DNA from: CAKRZE01 sp045617585
GTDB taxonomy: Bacteria > Bacillota > Clostridia > Oscillospirales > CAG-272
Length of the DNA: 22,056 bases
Assembly: GCA_045617585.1 (NCBI GenBank)
Contig: JAZLIW010000033.1
Coordinates: 1-22,056 of the forward strand
Direction of reading: 5' to 3'
Below the pieces are notes generated by a model. It was not told the DNA's origin and did not search any database. It was given only the letters and a program-made list of their open reading frames with translations. Shown here in pieces: positions 1 to 8,458 of this stretch (within the stretch, counting starts at the first letter, position 1; each line of letters begins with the position of its first letter). A program made the translations under genes and the position numbers.

Positions 1-73
1 GTTTTTCTTGCCCCGGGGGTGCGCTTCATTAAAAAATGTCTCTTTTGCGGGTAGACAAAATGTTCTTTTTTGT

Positions 74-150
74 TGGTGGGGGCATTGGGGCTCGAACCCA
101 AGACCTCTCGCATGTGAAGCGAACGCTCTGACCAACTGAGCTATGTCCCC
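74..150 (-). tRNA. tRNA-Val (anticodon CAC)
   Basis: The minus strand folds into a full cloverleaf. It has a 7-bp acceptor stem, a D arm with GCTC/GAGC, an anticodon arm with loop TTCACAT, a 5-nt variable loop, and a T arm with loop TTCGAGC closed by TTGGG/CCCAA. Loop positions 34-36 read CAC, which decodes GUG valine. The 3' CCA is encoded at 74-76. Acceptor pair 5:68 is an A-C mismatch; all other acceptor pairs are canonical. A TTTACA-17-TATAAT promoter lies just upstream. The structure is unambiguous and the identity follows from the anticodon. Confidence 0.95.
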
Positions 151-161
151 ACAACGGATAT

Positions 162-190
162 ATTATACCACATCTTTTTCATTTTGTAAA
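162..190 (-). promoter_or_regulatory. Sigma-A-type promoter of tRNA-Val
   Basis: On the minus strand a -35 box TTTACA (185-190) and a -10 box TATAAT (162-167) are separated by 17 bases. The -10 lies 11 bases before the first tRNA base, so transcription would start at or very near the mature 5' end. The sequence around the -35 box closely matches that of the surface-protein promoter near 3802. Confidence 0.8.
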
Positions 191-210
191 GGGGTTTGAG
201 AAACATTTTC

Positions 211-247
211 AGAAAAGAAAATCCCACGTGCCTTGCGGCACGGGGGA
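211..247 (-). terminator. Rho-independent terminator of the surface-protein gene
   Basis: Read on the minus strand, the arms CGTGCC and GGCACG close a GCAA tetraloop. The outer CCC/GGG pairs extend the stem across a bulge, and ATTTTCTTTT follows. It is the last of three hairpins after the stop codon at 304. Confidence 0.75.
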
Positions 248-254
248 CGGTATT

Positions 255-291
255 CAGGTGTTACCTGACCTTTCCGACCGTTTCCGGTCGG
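255..291 (-). other. Two short hairpins in the 3' UTR of the surface-protein gene
   Basis: Between the stop codon and the terminator lie two further perfect stems. One is CCGACCG/CGGTCGG around a GAAA loop on the minus strand (274-291). The other is a 5-bp stem CAGGT/ACCTG with a 3-nt loop (255-267). Neither is followed by a T-run, so they are not terminators themselves. They may stabilise the mRNA 3' end, which is an inference. Confidence 0.5.
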
Positions 292-303
292 GGAAGGGAA
301 GAA

Positions 304-3300
304 TTACTTCTTCTTCTTTTTGCCGAGGATGATGCCGACAGCGGCACCGGCAACGACGACGACACCTGCAACGATACCGATGATCAGACCGGTATTGGAC
401 TTCTCATCGTCACCGCCGGTAGGCTGCGTCTCTTCGCCCTGCGCCTGCGTTTCTTCGCCGCCCTGAGGCTGCGTTTCTTCGCCGCCCTGGGGCTGCGTCT
501 CTTCGCCGGCCTCGGCTGCCTTATCGTAAGCCTGGATCGCTCTCTTGACCTTGCTGAGCGTGGAGGTCAGGGAAGAATCGATATCGCCGAGAACTTCCTT
601 GGCTTCTGCGGACATCTTGGAGACAGCGTCGTTGGCCTTGTCGTATGCAGCACGGATCGCGTCAACGTTATCCTTGGTGACTTCCTTGTTGTTGGAATCC
701 CAAACGGAAACGAGCTCACGGACGATGACCGCGACGGATTCCGCTTCGGGCTTGAACTTCGCCTTTGCCTGTGCCTTGGCATCCGTCAGACGGATGTTAT
801 CGAACAGGAAGAAGAAGTCTTCTGCATCGGGATCACCGATATCGGAGTTGTTGATATGGTAAGCTCTGAAGTAGTTGACGTGGTCGAGCTCGAGGGTATT
901 CCAGCCTGCCTTGTCTTCCAGCGGGATGGAAACGTGCAACCACTTCCCGGGTTCGATGTCACCTTCAATGGAATTGAAGAGGTCGTCCCAGGAAGAAGTG
1001 CATTCCTGGTTATCGCAGACGCCGCCGGAGCAGACTTCGATCTGACCCTGCTCGTTGTTCTCTCTGAGACGGGCGATCGCTTCGTCATTACCGAAGTAGA
1101 TCTCGAATTCGAGCGTGTCCATACCGGTCGCATCAACTGCGTTGTCCTTGAACGCGATGTTCGGAGCGCAGACACCCTTGTTGGGGATGATCTTGATGGA
1201 GGAAGAACCGGAGAAGACGATATCCTTTTCCAGACCGGAGCCCCAAACTACGTTAGTGACAGGCAGCGGCACGGAGTGCTTGGTGGGATGGTTTTCAACA
1301 GCGTCACGGTCTTCGTCAGTGATAGCGTTGATGTACTTGACGTCGAGGTGAGCCTCGGTCGCCTTGTAGATCGCGCCGCCCCAGCCGTTTTCCGGAACGG
1401 AGTCGGAGATGCGGAGGTAGATGTTCTCAAAGTCCGGAACGTCGATGTTGACGAACTCGGTCAGATCGTAGGTGTATTCCTTGATCGCGAGGCCGCCGCT
1501 CTCGGTGTCGGGCTTGGGTTCCTCGTAAACGAGCTTCCAGTCGTAACCGTCAGTGGAAACCTCCAGCTTGAGCTGCTGACCGACGGTAGCGGTAAAGGAA
1601 ATGTTCACGACGTTGATGATGTTCTCGATCTCGAACTTGTAGATGGAGAAGGTGTCGTTGTCGGAGTAACGGCAGGAGTCATTGGTAGGAGCGTTGGAGG
1701 ATTCCTGCAGATATTCCTTTTCGGAATCGGACAGAACGGTGAACTTGTGAGATTCGATCTCAGAACCGTCGTTGCCGTCCCAGATGCGGAGGTTATCGAC
1801 GTTGAAGGTAACGCCCTCGCCGCAGTCGATGTCGGCAGCGTTGCCCTGCGTGAAGATGCGGATGTAGTTGAAGTTTGCGGCGTTGAATTCGCCGGACTTG
1901 TTGGTGAGCTTGGCGAACGGGATAACGACGGTGTTCCAGCCTTCCTTCAGACCGCCGTCAACGAGGCTGTTGATGTCGGTCTCGGTAGCGATCTCTTCCT
2001 GATCGCAGGAGCCGGAAGAAGTGACTTCGATGTTGATGCGCATTGCACCGAGCAGTGCGGCATCAGCCTCGGAAGCGGTGTACAGATCGAAGACGATGCC
2101 GCCTTCTGCAAATCTGTCGGTCACGTCGTAGGAGGTGACTCTGGTGTCGGCAGCCTTGAACTGGAACAGGACGTTCGCGTTGCCGACTGCGCCGGACAGG
2201 GTGAGTGCGAGGGAAGCCTTGCCCTGAGACTTGATCTCGGAGTCGGGCTCAGCAGCGGTGGACCAACCGGTCTTCGTGTCGCACGGAGAGACGAGCTCGT
2301 AGTGCGGGTTGGAAGAGGTCTCGGAAGGAACGTTGAAGATCACGTCGAGGATCATGTCCTCAGACTTGATGGTGCCGGAAGCAGCCTTGATGTAGAGGTC
2401 ACCGGACTTCGCGAAGTCGGCGATCTCAGTCAGGTTGTAGAGGCGGTAGGACTCCGCAAGATCAAGATCGGTCTTGACAGCGTCGGTCCAGTTGGTGCCG
2501 TCCATGGAGACCTGGAGGTTCAGTTTGCCGGCGGTCTTAGCCATCAGGACGACGGAATCAGCGTTGTTCGCGTGGATGATCGGGAAGTGATAAACACCGT
2601 CAGCAAGGAACTGATCCATGTTCTCGGAGTAGTTCTCATGCATCTGCTCGTCGCCCTCGGTGATGATACCGTCAACGACACGGATGTAGTCGAGACCGAC
2701 GGTGGTGTTCAGGGCTTCGGAGGTGTAGACCTTGAACTGGTTGACCTTGGAGAAGTCGTCGCCCTGCTTATCGGTCAGAGCGATGGTCGCGGTGTTCCAG
2801 CCTTCCTTGACGCCCTCGTCAACGATGGAGAGGAGGTCGTGCTTGAAGGTCATCTTGTTGTCGCCGCTGATGACTTCGAAGGTGATGTCACCCTTCAGCG
2901 CGGAAGGATCTGCGCAGAAGAACTCGAAGGTGATGAACTTGGTCGCGCACTTGGAGGTGTCGACGAAGCTCTTTTCCTTGACGATGGTGAGGGTGAGGTC
3001 AAGCTTTTCGTTTGCAAGCTCGGACTTCATGTAAGCATTGCCGAACGCGTCGAAATCCTCGGTGTCCGGAACAGCAACTGCCTTGCCTTCCCAGCCGGTC
3101 AGTTCCATCTTACAATCGGAGATCGGGAGCTTGTTGCCCGCGTCGTCCTCGAACCAGAAGGCGTCGACCGCGAAGGTCGCGTCCTCGGTGGGAGTGAACG
3201 CGCACTGGTTGTTGAAGCAGCGCATGAAGTCCCATTCAGCGGGCTTCAGTCCGCCGCCGCCGATGCCCCAGGTCAGAGTGTTCCAACCTTCGACGAGCTC

Positions 3301-3723
3301 GCCGCCGGCGAGATCGTTGAGGGAGATCTGAGCCTGGTTCTCTTCGACGTCACAAGTGCCGCCGGAGGTCAGCTCGGTGTTGATCATGACAGGTCCCATG
3401 ACTTCAACGTTGGTCACATAGGCTCTGACACACGCCTTGGTGTAGGCGGAGATGTCGATATCCGTATCGGACGTGAAGCTGAACATGAGAGCTGCGATAG
3501 CGCCCTGCTCTTCGTCAGCCGGGAAGACGTTGGAGATAACACCCTCGTCCTCGGAGCCTTCGATCGCAGTGCCTGCCTTCAGGATACCGCCCCAGCCCGG
3601 AACCGAGTAATCACAGTTCGTGATCGTCACGGCGTGAGAGACTGTGGCAGCTGCCGCTGTCGGAACGATGACGCAGGGAAGAAGCATCACGACCGCCAGA
3701 AGCACTGACAGAAACTTTTTCAT
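304..3723 (-). CDS. Secreted multimodular surface protein with CBM-like beta-sandwich repeats and C-terminal membrane anchor
   Basis: The protein has 1139 residues and I recognise no named family. The start at 3723 is set by TAGGAGG six bases upstream; an in-frame ATG 18 codons earlier overlaps the likely transcription start. Residues 1-26 form a signal peptide (MKKFLSVLL, then a hydrophobic run ending TAAAA). Four related modules follow, centred near residues 122, 286, 572 and 901. Three carry SG[GS]xCDxxE and then a W-containing strand; modules 3 and 4 show NYxR and DN[IL]R. Two different modules, near 365-470 and 690-830, carry SxDGxxW and resemble discoidin-like folds. A charged helical region (about 1000-1070), a GEETQ-type repeat linker (1073-1100), a membrane helix (1113-1134) and KKKKK finish the protein. 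There is no LPxTG. A carbohydrate-binding or adhesion role outside the cell is inferred from the folds only. Confidence 0.8.
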   Translation of the reverse strand: MKKFLSVLLAVVMLLPCVIVPTAAAATVSHAVTITNCDYSVPGWGGILKAGTAIEGSEDEGVISNVFPADEEQGAIAALMFSFTSDTDIDISAYTKACVRAYVTNVEVMGPVMINTELTSGGTCDVEENQAQISLNDLAGGELVEGWNTLTWGIGGGGLKPAEWDFMRCFNNQCAFTPTEDATFAVDAFWFEDDAGNKLPISDCKMELTGWEGKAVAVPDTEDFDAFGNAYMKSELANEKLDLTLTIVKEKSFVDTSKCATKFITFEFFCADPSALKGDITFEVISGDNKMTFKHDLLSIVDEGVKEGWNTATIALTDKQGDDFSKVNQFKVYTSEALNTTVGLDYIRVVDGIITEGDEQMHENYSENMDQFLADGVYHFPIIHANNADSVVLMAKTAGKLNLQVSMDGTNWTDAVKTDLDLAESYRLYNLTEIADFAKSGDLYIKAASGTIKSEDMILDVIFNVPSETSSNPHYELVSPCDTKTGWSTAAEPDSEIKSQGKASLALTLSGAVGNANVLFQFKAADTRVTSYDVTDRFAEGGIVFDLYTASEADAALLGAMRINIEVTSSGSCDQEEIATETDINSLVDGGLKEGWNTVVIPFAKLTNKSGEFNAANFNYIRIFTQGNAADIDCGEGVTFNVDNLRIWDGNDGSEIESHKFTVLSDSEKEYLQESSNAPTNDSCRYSDNDTFSIYKFEIENIINVVNISFTATVGQQLKLEVSTDGYDWKLVYEEPKPDTESGGLAIKEYTYDLTEFVNIDVPDFENIYLRISDSVPENGWGGAIYKATEAHLDVKYINAITDEDRDAVENHPTKHSVPLPVTNVVWGSGLEKDIVFSGSSSIKIIPNKGVCAPNIAFKDNAVDATGMDTLEFEIYFGNDEAIARLRENNEQGQIEVCSGGVCDNQECTSSWDDLFNSIEGDIEPGKWLHVSIPLEDKAGWNTLELDHVNYFRAYHINNSDIGDPDAEDFFFLFDNIRLTDAKAQAKAKFKPEAESVAVIVRELVSVWDSNNKEVTKDNVDAIRAAYDKANDAVSKMSAEAKEVLGDIDSSLTSTLSKVKRAIQAYDKAAEAGEETQPQGGEETQPQGGEETQAQGEETQPTGGDDEKSNTGLIIGIVAGVVVVAGAAVGIILGKKKKK
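424..507 (-). repeat. 24-bp tandem repeat encoding a GEETQPQG linker
   Basis: Four tandem units encode GEETQPQG, GEETQPQG, GEETQAQ and GEETQPTG. The third unit is one codon short. The linker sits between the last folded region and the C-terminal membrane helix. It is probably a flexible wall-spanning spacer whose copy number could vary between strains. Confidence 0.85.
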
Positions 3724-3729
3724 AAATAG

Positions 3730-3736
3730 CCTCCTA
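3730..3736 (-). promoter_or_regulatory. Ribosome binding site deciding the surface-protein start
   Basis: TAGGAGG on the minus strand lies six bases before the ATG at 3723. It selects the start directly in front of the signal peptide over the in-frame ATG at 3777. Confidence 0.9.
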
Positions 3737-3777
3737 TTTATTTTTGTCCGTTGAGTATAGTATCGGACATTACCCAT

Positions 3778-3807
3778 ATTCTAACACATGATGGTCGGTT
3801 TCGTCAA
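3778..3807 (-). promoter_or_regulatory. Promoter of the surface-protein gene
   Basis: On the minus strand TTGACG (3802-3807) and TAGAAT (3778-3783) are separated by 18 bases, five of six matches to consensus in each box. The expected 5' UTR is about 48 bases. A TATACT nearer the gene lacks a good -35 partner. Confidence 0.7.
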
Positions 3808-4052
3808 GGGGTTTGAAAAATCTCTTGATGAAATAACGGCAGTTTCAGGTGAACGTTTGGTGATGTTCGTCAAATACAACAAAACAGGAAAACTTTATTG
3901 TGCGAATCAACCAAGTCGATTTCCCGGCTTCTGCTTTCTCCTGTTTCCCGCTCCGGCGGTCCCGAAGAGGGAAAAAAGAAACGGGAAGGTGACAAGGAAC
4001 GGCATCGGTTTTTGTGGAAAATGTGGATTCTCGGGAAAGATGGGCGCGGTAC
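3808..4052. other. Intergenic region between divergent promoters
   Basis: This stretch lies between the -35 boxes of the surface-protein gene and the glycogen operon. It holds no convincing gene; reading frames crossing it lack a ribosome binding site and mostly run antisense into glgB. Purine-rich GGGAAA/CGGGAA runs with a loose inverted repeat (TTTCCC..GGGAAA, about 3946-3976) are the only structure I see. I find no convincing cre-like catabolite site. Confidence 0.5.
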
Positions 4053-4081
4053 TTGAAAAAGGAACGGGAAAGTAGTATAAT
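4053..4081 (+). promoter_or_regulatory. Main promoter of the glycogen operon
   Basis: TTGAAA (4053-4058) and TATAAT (4076-4081) are separated by 17 bases, so the -35 has five of six matches and the -10 is perfect. The start of transcription would be near 4088, giving a 5' UTR of roughly 34 bases. That is too short for a riboswitch. Confidence 0.85.
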
Positions 4082-4108
4082 ATACTAAATAAAAATGAAG
4101 GATTCCGG

Positions 4109-4115
4109 AAGGAGG
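4109..4115 (+). promoter_or_regulatory. Ribosome binding site deciding the glgB start
   Basis: AAGGAGG lies six bases before the ATG at 4122. An in-frame ATG at 4095 would place this site inside the coding region and has no site of its own, so 4122 is the start. Confidence 0.9.
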
Positions 4116-4121
4116 ATACGG

Positions 4122-6020
<1,899 letters not shown>

Positions 6021-6041
6021 AATTATCACGGAGGTAGGATC

Positions 6042-7250
6042 ATGAACAAAAAGAAAAAAGAATGCGTTGCGATGCTCCTTGCCGGCGGTCAGGGCAGCCG
6101 TCTTTACGCCCTGACGGGGAAAAACGCCAAACCTGCCGTTCCCTTCGGCGGCAAGTGCCGCATCATTGACTTCCCGCTTTCCAACTGCACGAACTCCGGC
6201 GTGGATACGGTTGGCGTCCTGACCCAGTATCAGCCGCTGATCCTGAATGACTATATCGGCAACGGTCTGCCGTGGGATCTGGACCGTACCTTCGGCGGGG
6301 TCTCGATCCTGCCGCCCTACCAGAGACAGGGCAGTGCCGACTGGTACAAGGGGACCGCGAACGCGATCTATCAGAACCTCGGCTTCATCGAGAGTTACGG
6401 CGCGGAGTACGTGCTGATCCTCTCGGGTGACCATATCTACAAGATGGACTACGACGCGATGCTCCGCTTCCATAAGGAAAAGGGCGCGGACTGCACCATT
6501 GCCGTGATTGACGTTCCGCTTGCCGAGGCGAGCCGCTTCGGTATCATGAGCGCCGATCAGGACGGCAGGATCTACGACTTTGAGGAAAAGCCGAAGCAGC
6601 CCAAGAGCACGCACGCCTCGATGGGGATCTACGTCTTCACCGAGAGCAAGCTTGCCTCCTATCTGACGGAGGACGAGAACGATCCGGATTCCGTCAACGA
6701 CTTCGGCAAGAACGTGATCCCGAAGATGCTTGCCGCCGGGGAAAAACTGTACGCCTATCCCTTCTCCGGTTATTGGAAGGACGTCGGAACGATCTCCTCT
6801 CTCTGGGAAGCGAACATGGATCTGCTCGGCGAGGCACCCGTCCTCAACCTGAACGACCAGACGTGGAGGATCTTCTCCCGTCACGAAATGCGTCCGCCGC
6901 AGTATATCAGCGCAGACGCCTCGGTCACCGACTCGCTCGTCACCGACGGATGCGAGATCTACGGGACCGTGATCCACTCGGTCCTCGGCTCCGGCGTCCG
7001 CGTGATGCCCGGCGCCGTGGTGCGTGATTCCGTCATCATGGCGGACGTCACGGTGGAAGAAAACGCGCAGGTCGATTACTGCATCCTCGATTCCGGCGTC
7101 ACGGTCGGAAAGGGCGCGCGTGTCGGCAGAGAAGGTGCCGGCTCCTCCCGCGTCACGGTCGCCGCGGCGGGCGTTGCCTTTGCCGCCGGGACCGATACTC
7201 CGGACGGCGCCATGATCACGGAAGACGTGAAAGGAGATATTCAGGAATGA
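6042..7250 (+). CDS. glgC: Glucose-1-phosphate adenylyltransferase GlgC (catalytic subunit)
   Basis: GlgC makes ADP-glucose from ATP and glucose-1-phosphate, the committed and usually regulated step of glycogen synthesis. The 402 residues hold the nucleotide-binding signature LAGGQGSRL (residues 13-21), AKPAVPFGGKCRIIDFPLSN (K30 corresponds to the E. coli allosteric lysine 39), GDHIYKMDY, FEEKPKQPKS and YWKDVGT. A left-handed beta-helix-type C-terminal domain with hexapeptide-like repeats follows. The start at 6042 has GGAGG upstream. Its stop overlaps the glgD start in ATGA, so the two subunits are probably translationally coupled and made in similar amounts. In Bacillota GlgC and GlgD form a mixed complex. 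Confidence 0.96.
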   Translation: MNKKKKECVAMLLAGGQGSRLYALTGKNAKPAVPFGGKCRIIDFPLSNCTNSGVDTVGVLTQYQPLILNDYIGNGLPWDLDRTFGGVSILPPYQRQGSADWYKGTANAIYQNLGFIESYGAEYVLILSGDHIYKMDYDAMLRFHKEKGADCTIAVIDVPLAEASRFGIMSADQDGRIYDFEEKPKQPKSTHASMGIYVFTESKLASYLTEDENDPDSVNDFGKNVIPKMLAAGEKLYAYPFSGYWKDVGTISSLWEANMDLLGEAPVLNLNDQTWRIFSRHEMRPPQYISADASVTDSLVTDGCEIYGTVIHSVLGSGVRVMPGAVVRDSVIMADVTVEENAQVDYCILDSGVTVGKGARVGREGAGSSRVTVAAAGVAFAAGTDTPDGAMITEDVKGDIQE

Positions 7251-8380
7251 ACGCAGCTGCTCTCATTTTTTCCAATATTCACGACGCGTCCCTGCCGGAG
7301 CTGACCGGGATGCGCACGATGGCTTCCGTTCCGTTCGGATGCCGCTACCGTCTGATCGACTTCGCTCTCTCGAGCCTCGTCAACGCCGACGTGACCAACG
7401 TCGGGATCATCACCCATTACAATTATCAGTCCCTGATCGACCATATCGGGACCGGGAAGGACTGGGACCTTGCCCGGCGTTCGGGCGGTATCCGCATCCT
7501 CTCTCCCTTCATCACGGCGTTTGAAAACACCGCGTCCGGCAAGGTTTATACCACCCGCCTCGAGGCGCTGATGGGGACCACCAATTTCCTCTCCCGTGCC
7601 GAGGAGGAATATATCTGCCTCAGCGATTCCGACGTGGTCTGCGCGCTGGACTGGAATGACGTCATGAAGCAGCACGTGAAGAACGCCGCTGATATCACGA
7701 TCGTCACCGTCAAGGCGAATTCCGCGCGTGACGAACTGAACAAGCACTTCCACGTGATCCGCTCCGACGCGGACGGCAGGATCACCGACTGCTATGAGTA
7801 CGACGGGCAGGAGGGAGACGTGGATATCACCGCCAACTTCATGCTGATGAAGCGCACGTATCTGCTCTCCATCGTCCGCGACGCGATGGCACACGGCGAC
7901 AGCCACTTCTTCCGTGACGTGATCTACCGCGACCGGTTGTCAAAGCGATTCTTTGCTTATAAGTTTGAAGGAAAATACTGCATGATCTCCTCGATGGCGT
8001 CCTATTTCCGCGGCAATATGATGCTGCTCGATCCGGAATTCCGGAAGGGGATCTTCGGTGTGGAGAACCGCCCGGTCTATACCAAGGTCCGCAACTCCGC
8101 GCCGACCCACTATCTTGAGGGCTCGAAGGTCACGAATTCCATCATCGCCGACGGATGCGTGATCGAAGGCACTGTCGAGAACTCGGTCATCTTCCGCGGC
8201 TGCAAGATTGGCCGGGGAACCGTTGTGCGCAACTGCATCCTGATGCAGGATACCTTTACCGGGAAGGACGTCTTCCTCAACTGTGTGGTCACCGATAAGA
8301 ACGCGGTGATCAAGGACGGCAGAATGCTCTCCGGCTGCGAGGAACGCCCCTATTTCCTGCCCAAGGGAACCATGATCTGA
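7247..8380 (+). CDS. glgD: GlgD, regulatory (non-catalytic) subunit of ADP-glucose pyrophosphorylase
   Basis: The 377-residue protein is homologous to GlgC over its length but lacks the GGxGxRL nucleotide-binding signature. Its N-terminus reads MNAAALIFSN and then passes into SVPFGCRYRLIDFALSSLVN, the counterpart of the GlgC substrate loop. In Bacillota GlgD is described as a weakly active or inactive partner that raises GlgC activity and changes its regulation. The C-terminal part has hexapeptide-like repeats (SIIADGCVIEGTVENSVIF). The start overlaps the glgC stop by the ATGA arrangement, with AAAGGAG upstream. A hairpin and 78 bases separate it from glgA. Confidence 0.95.
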   Translation: MNAAALIFSNIHDASLPELTGMRTMASVPFGCRYRLIDFALSSLVNADVTNVGIITHYNYQSLIDHIGTGKDWDLARRSGGIRILSPFITAFENTASGKVYTTRLEALMGTTNFLSRAEEEYICLSDSDVVCALDWNDVMKQHVKNAADITIVTVKANSARDELNKHFHVIRSDADGRITDCYEYDGQEGDVDITANFMLMKRTYLLSIVRDAMAHGDSHFFRDVIYRDRLSKRFFAYKFEGKYCMISSMASYFRGNMMLLDPEFRKGIFGVENRPVYTKVRNSAPTHYLEGSKVTNSIIADGCVIEGTVENSVIFRGCKIGRGTVVRNCILMQDTFTGKDVFLNCVVTDKNAVIKDGRMLSGCEERPYFLPKGTMI

Positions 8381-8399
8381 TAAGAAACAACTCTTTCCG

Positions 8400-8424
8400 A
8401 AACGGCGCAGCCGGTGCGCCGTTT
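8400..8424 (+). other. Perfect 10-bp intra-operon hairpin between glgD and glgA
   Basis: AAACGGCGCA (8400-8409) and TGCGCCGTTT (8415-8424) are perfect inverted repeats around the loop GCCGG. CGCCGTTTTAA follows, so a competing stem with CGGCG is possible and there is a short T-run. It could be an RNase-processing or mRNA-stabilising element, or a leaky terminator. The sequence alone does not decide. Confidence 0.6.
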
Positions 8425-8442
8425 CGCCGTTTTAACCGGCAG

Positions 8443-8450
8443 AAGGAGGA
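8443..8450 (+). promoter_or_regulatory. Ribosome binding site deciding the glgA start
   Basis: AAGGAGGA lies eight bases before the ATG at 8459. The frame stays open back to 8414, but that start falls inside the upstream hairpin, so 8459 is the start. Confidence 0.9.
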
Positions 8451-8458
8451 TACCTGAC

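Noticed and set aside
304..400. A sortase signal at the C-terminus of the surface protein
   Set aside because: A membrane helix and lysine tail are present, but the preceding residues read KSNTG, not LPxTG or a known variant. I call it a membrane anchor only.
196..3708. A 1170-codon open frame on the plus strand opposite the surface-protein gene
   Set aside because: It is codon-aligned with the minus-strand gene, begins at a TTG without a ribosome binding site, and gives a protein without signal, domain or normal composition. The minus-strand gene has a signal peptide, repeats, membrane anchor, promoter and terminator.
4082..4121. A riboswitch or attenuator in the glycogen-operon leader
   Set aside because: The inferred leader is only about 34 bases and holds little beyond the ribosome binding site.
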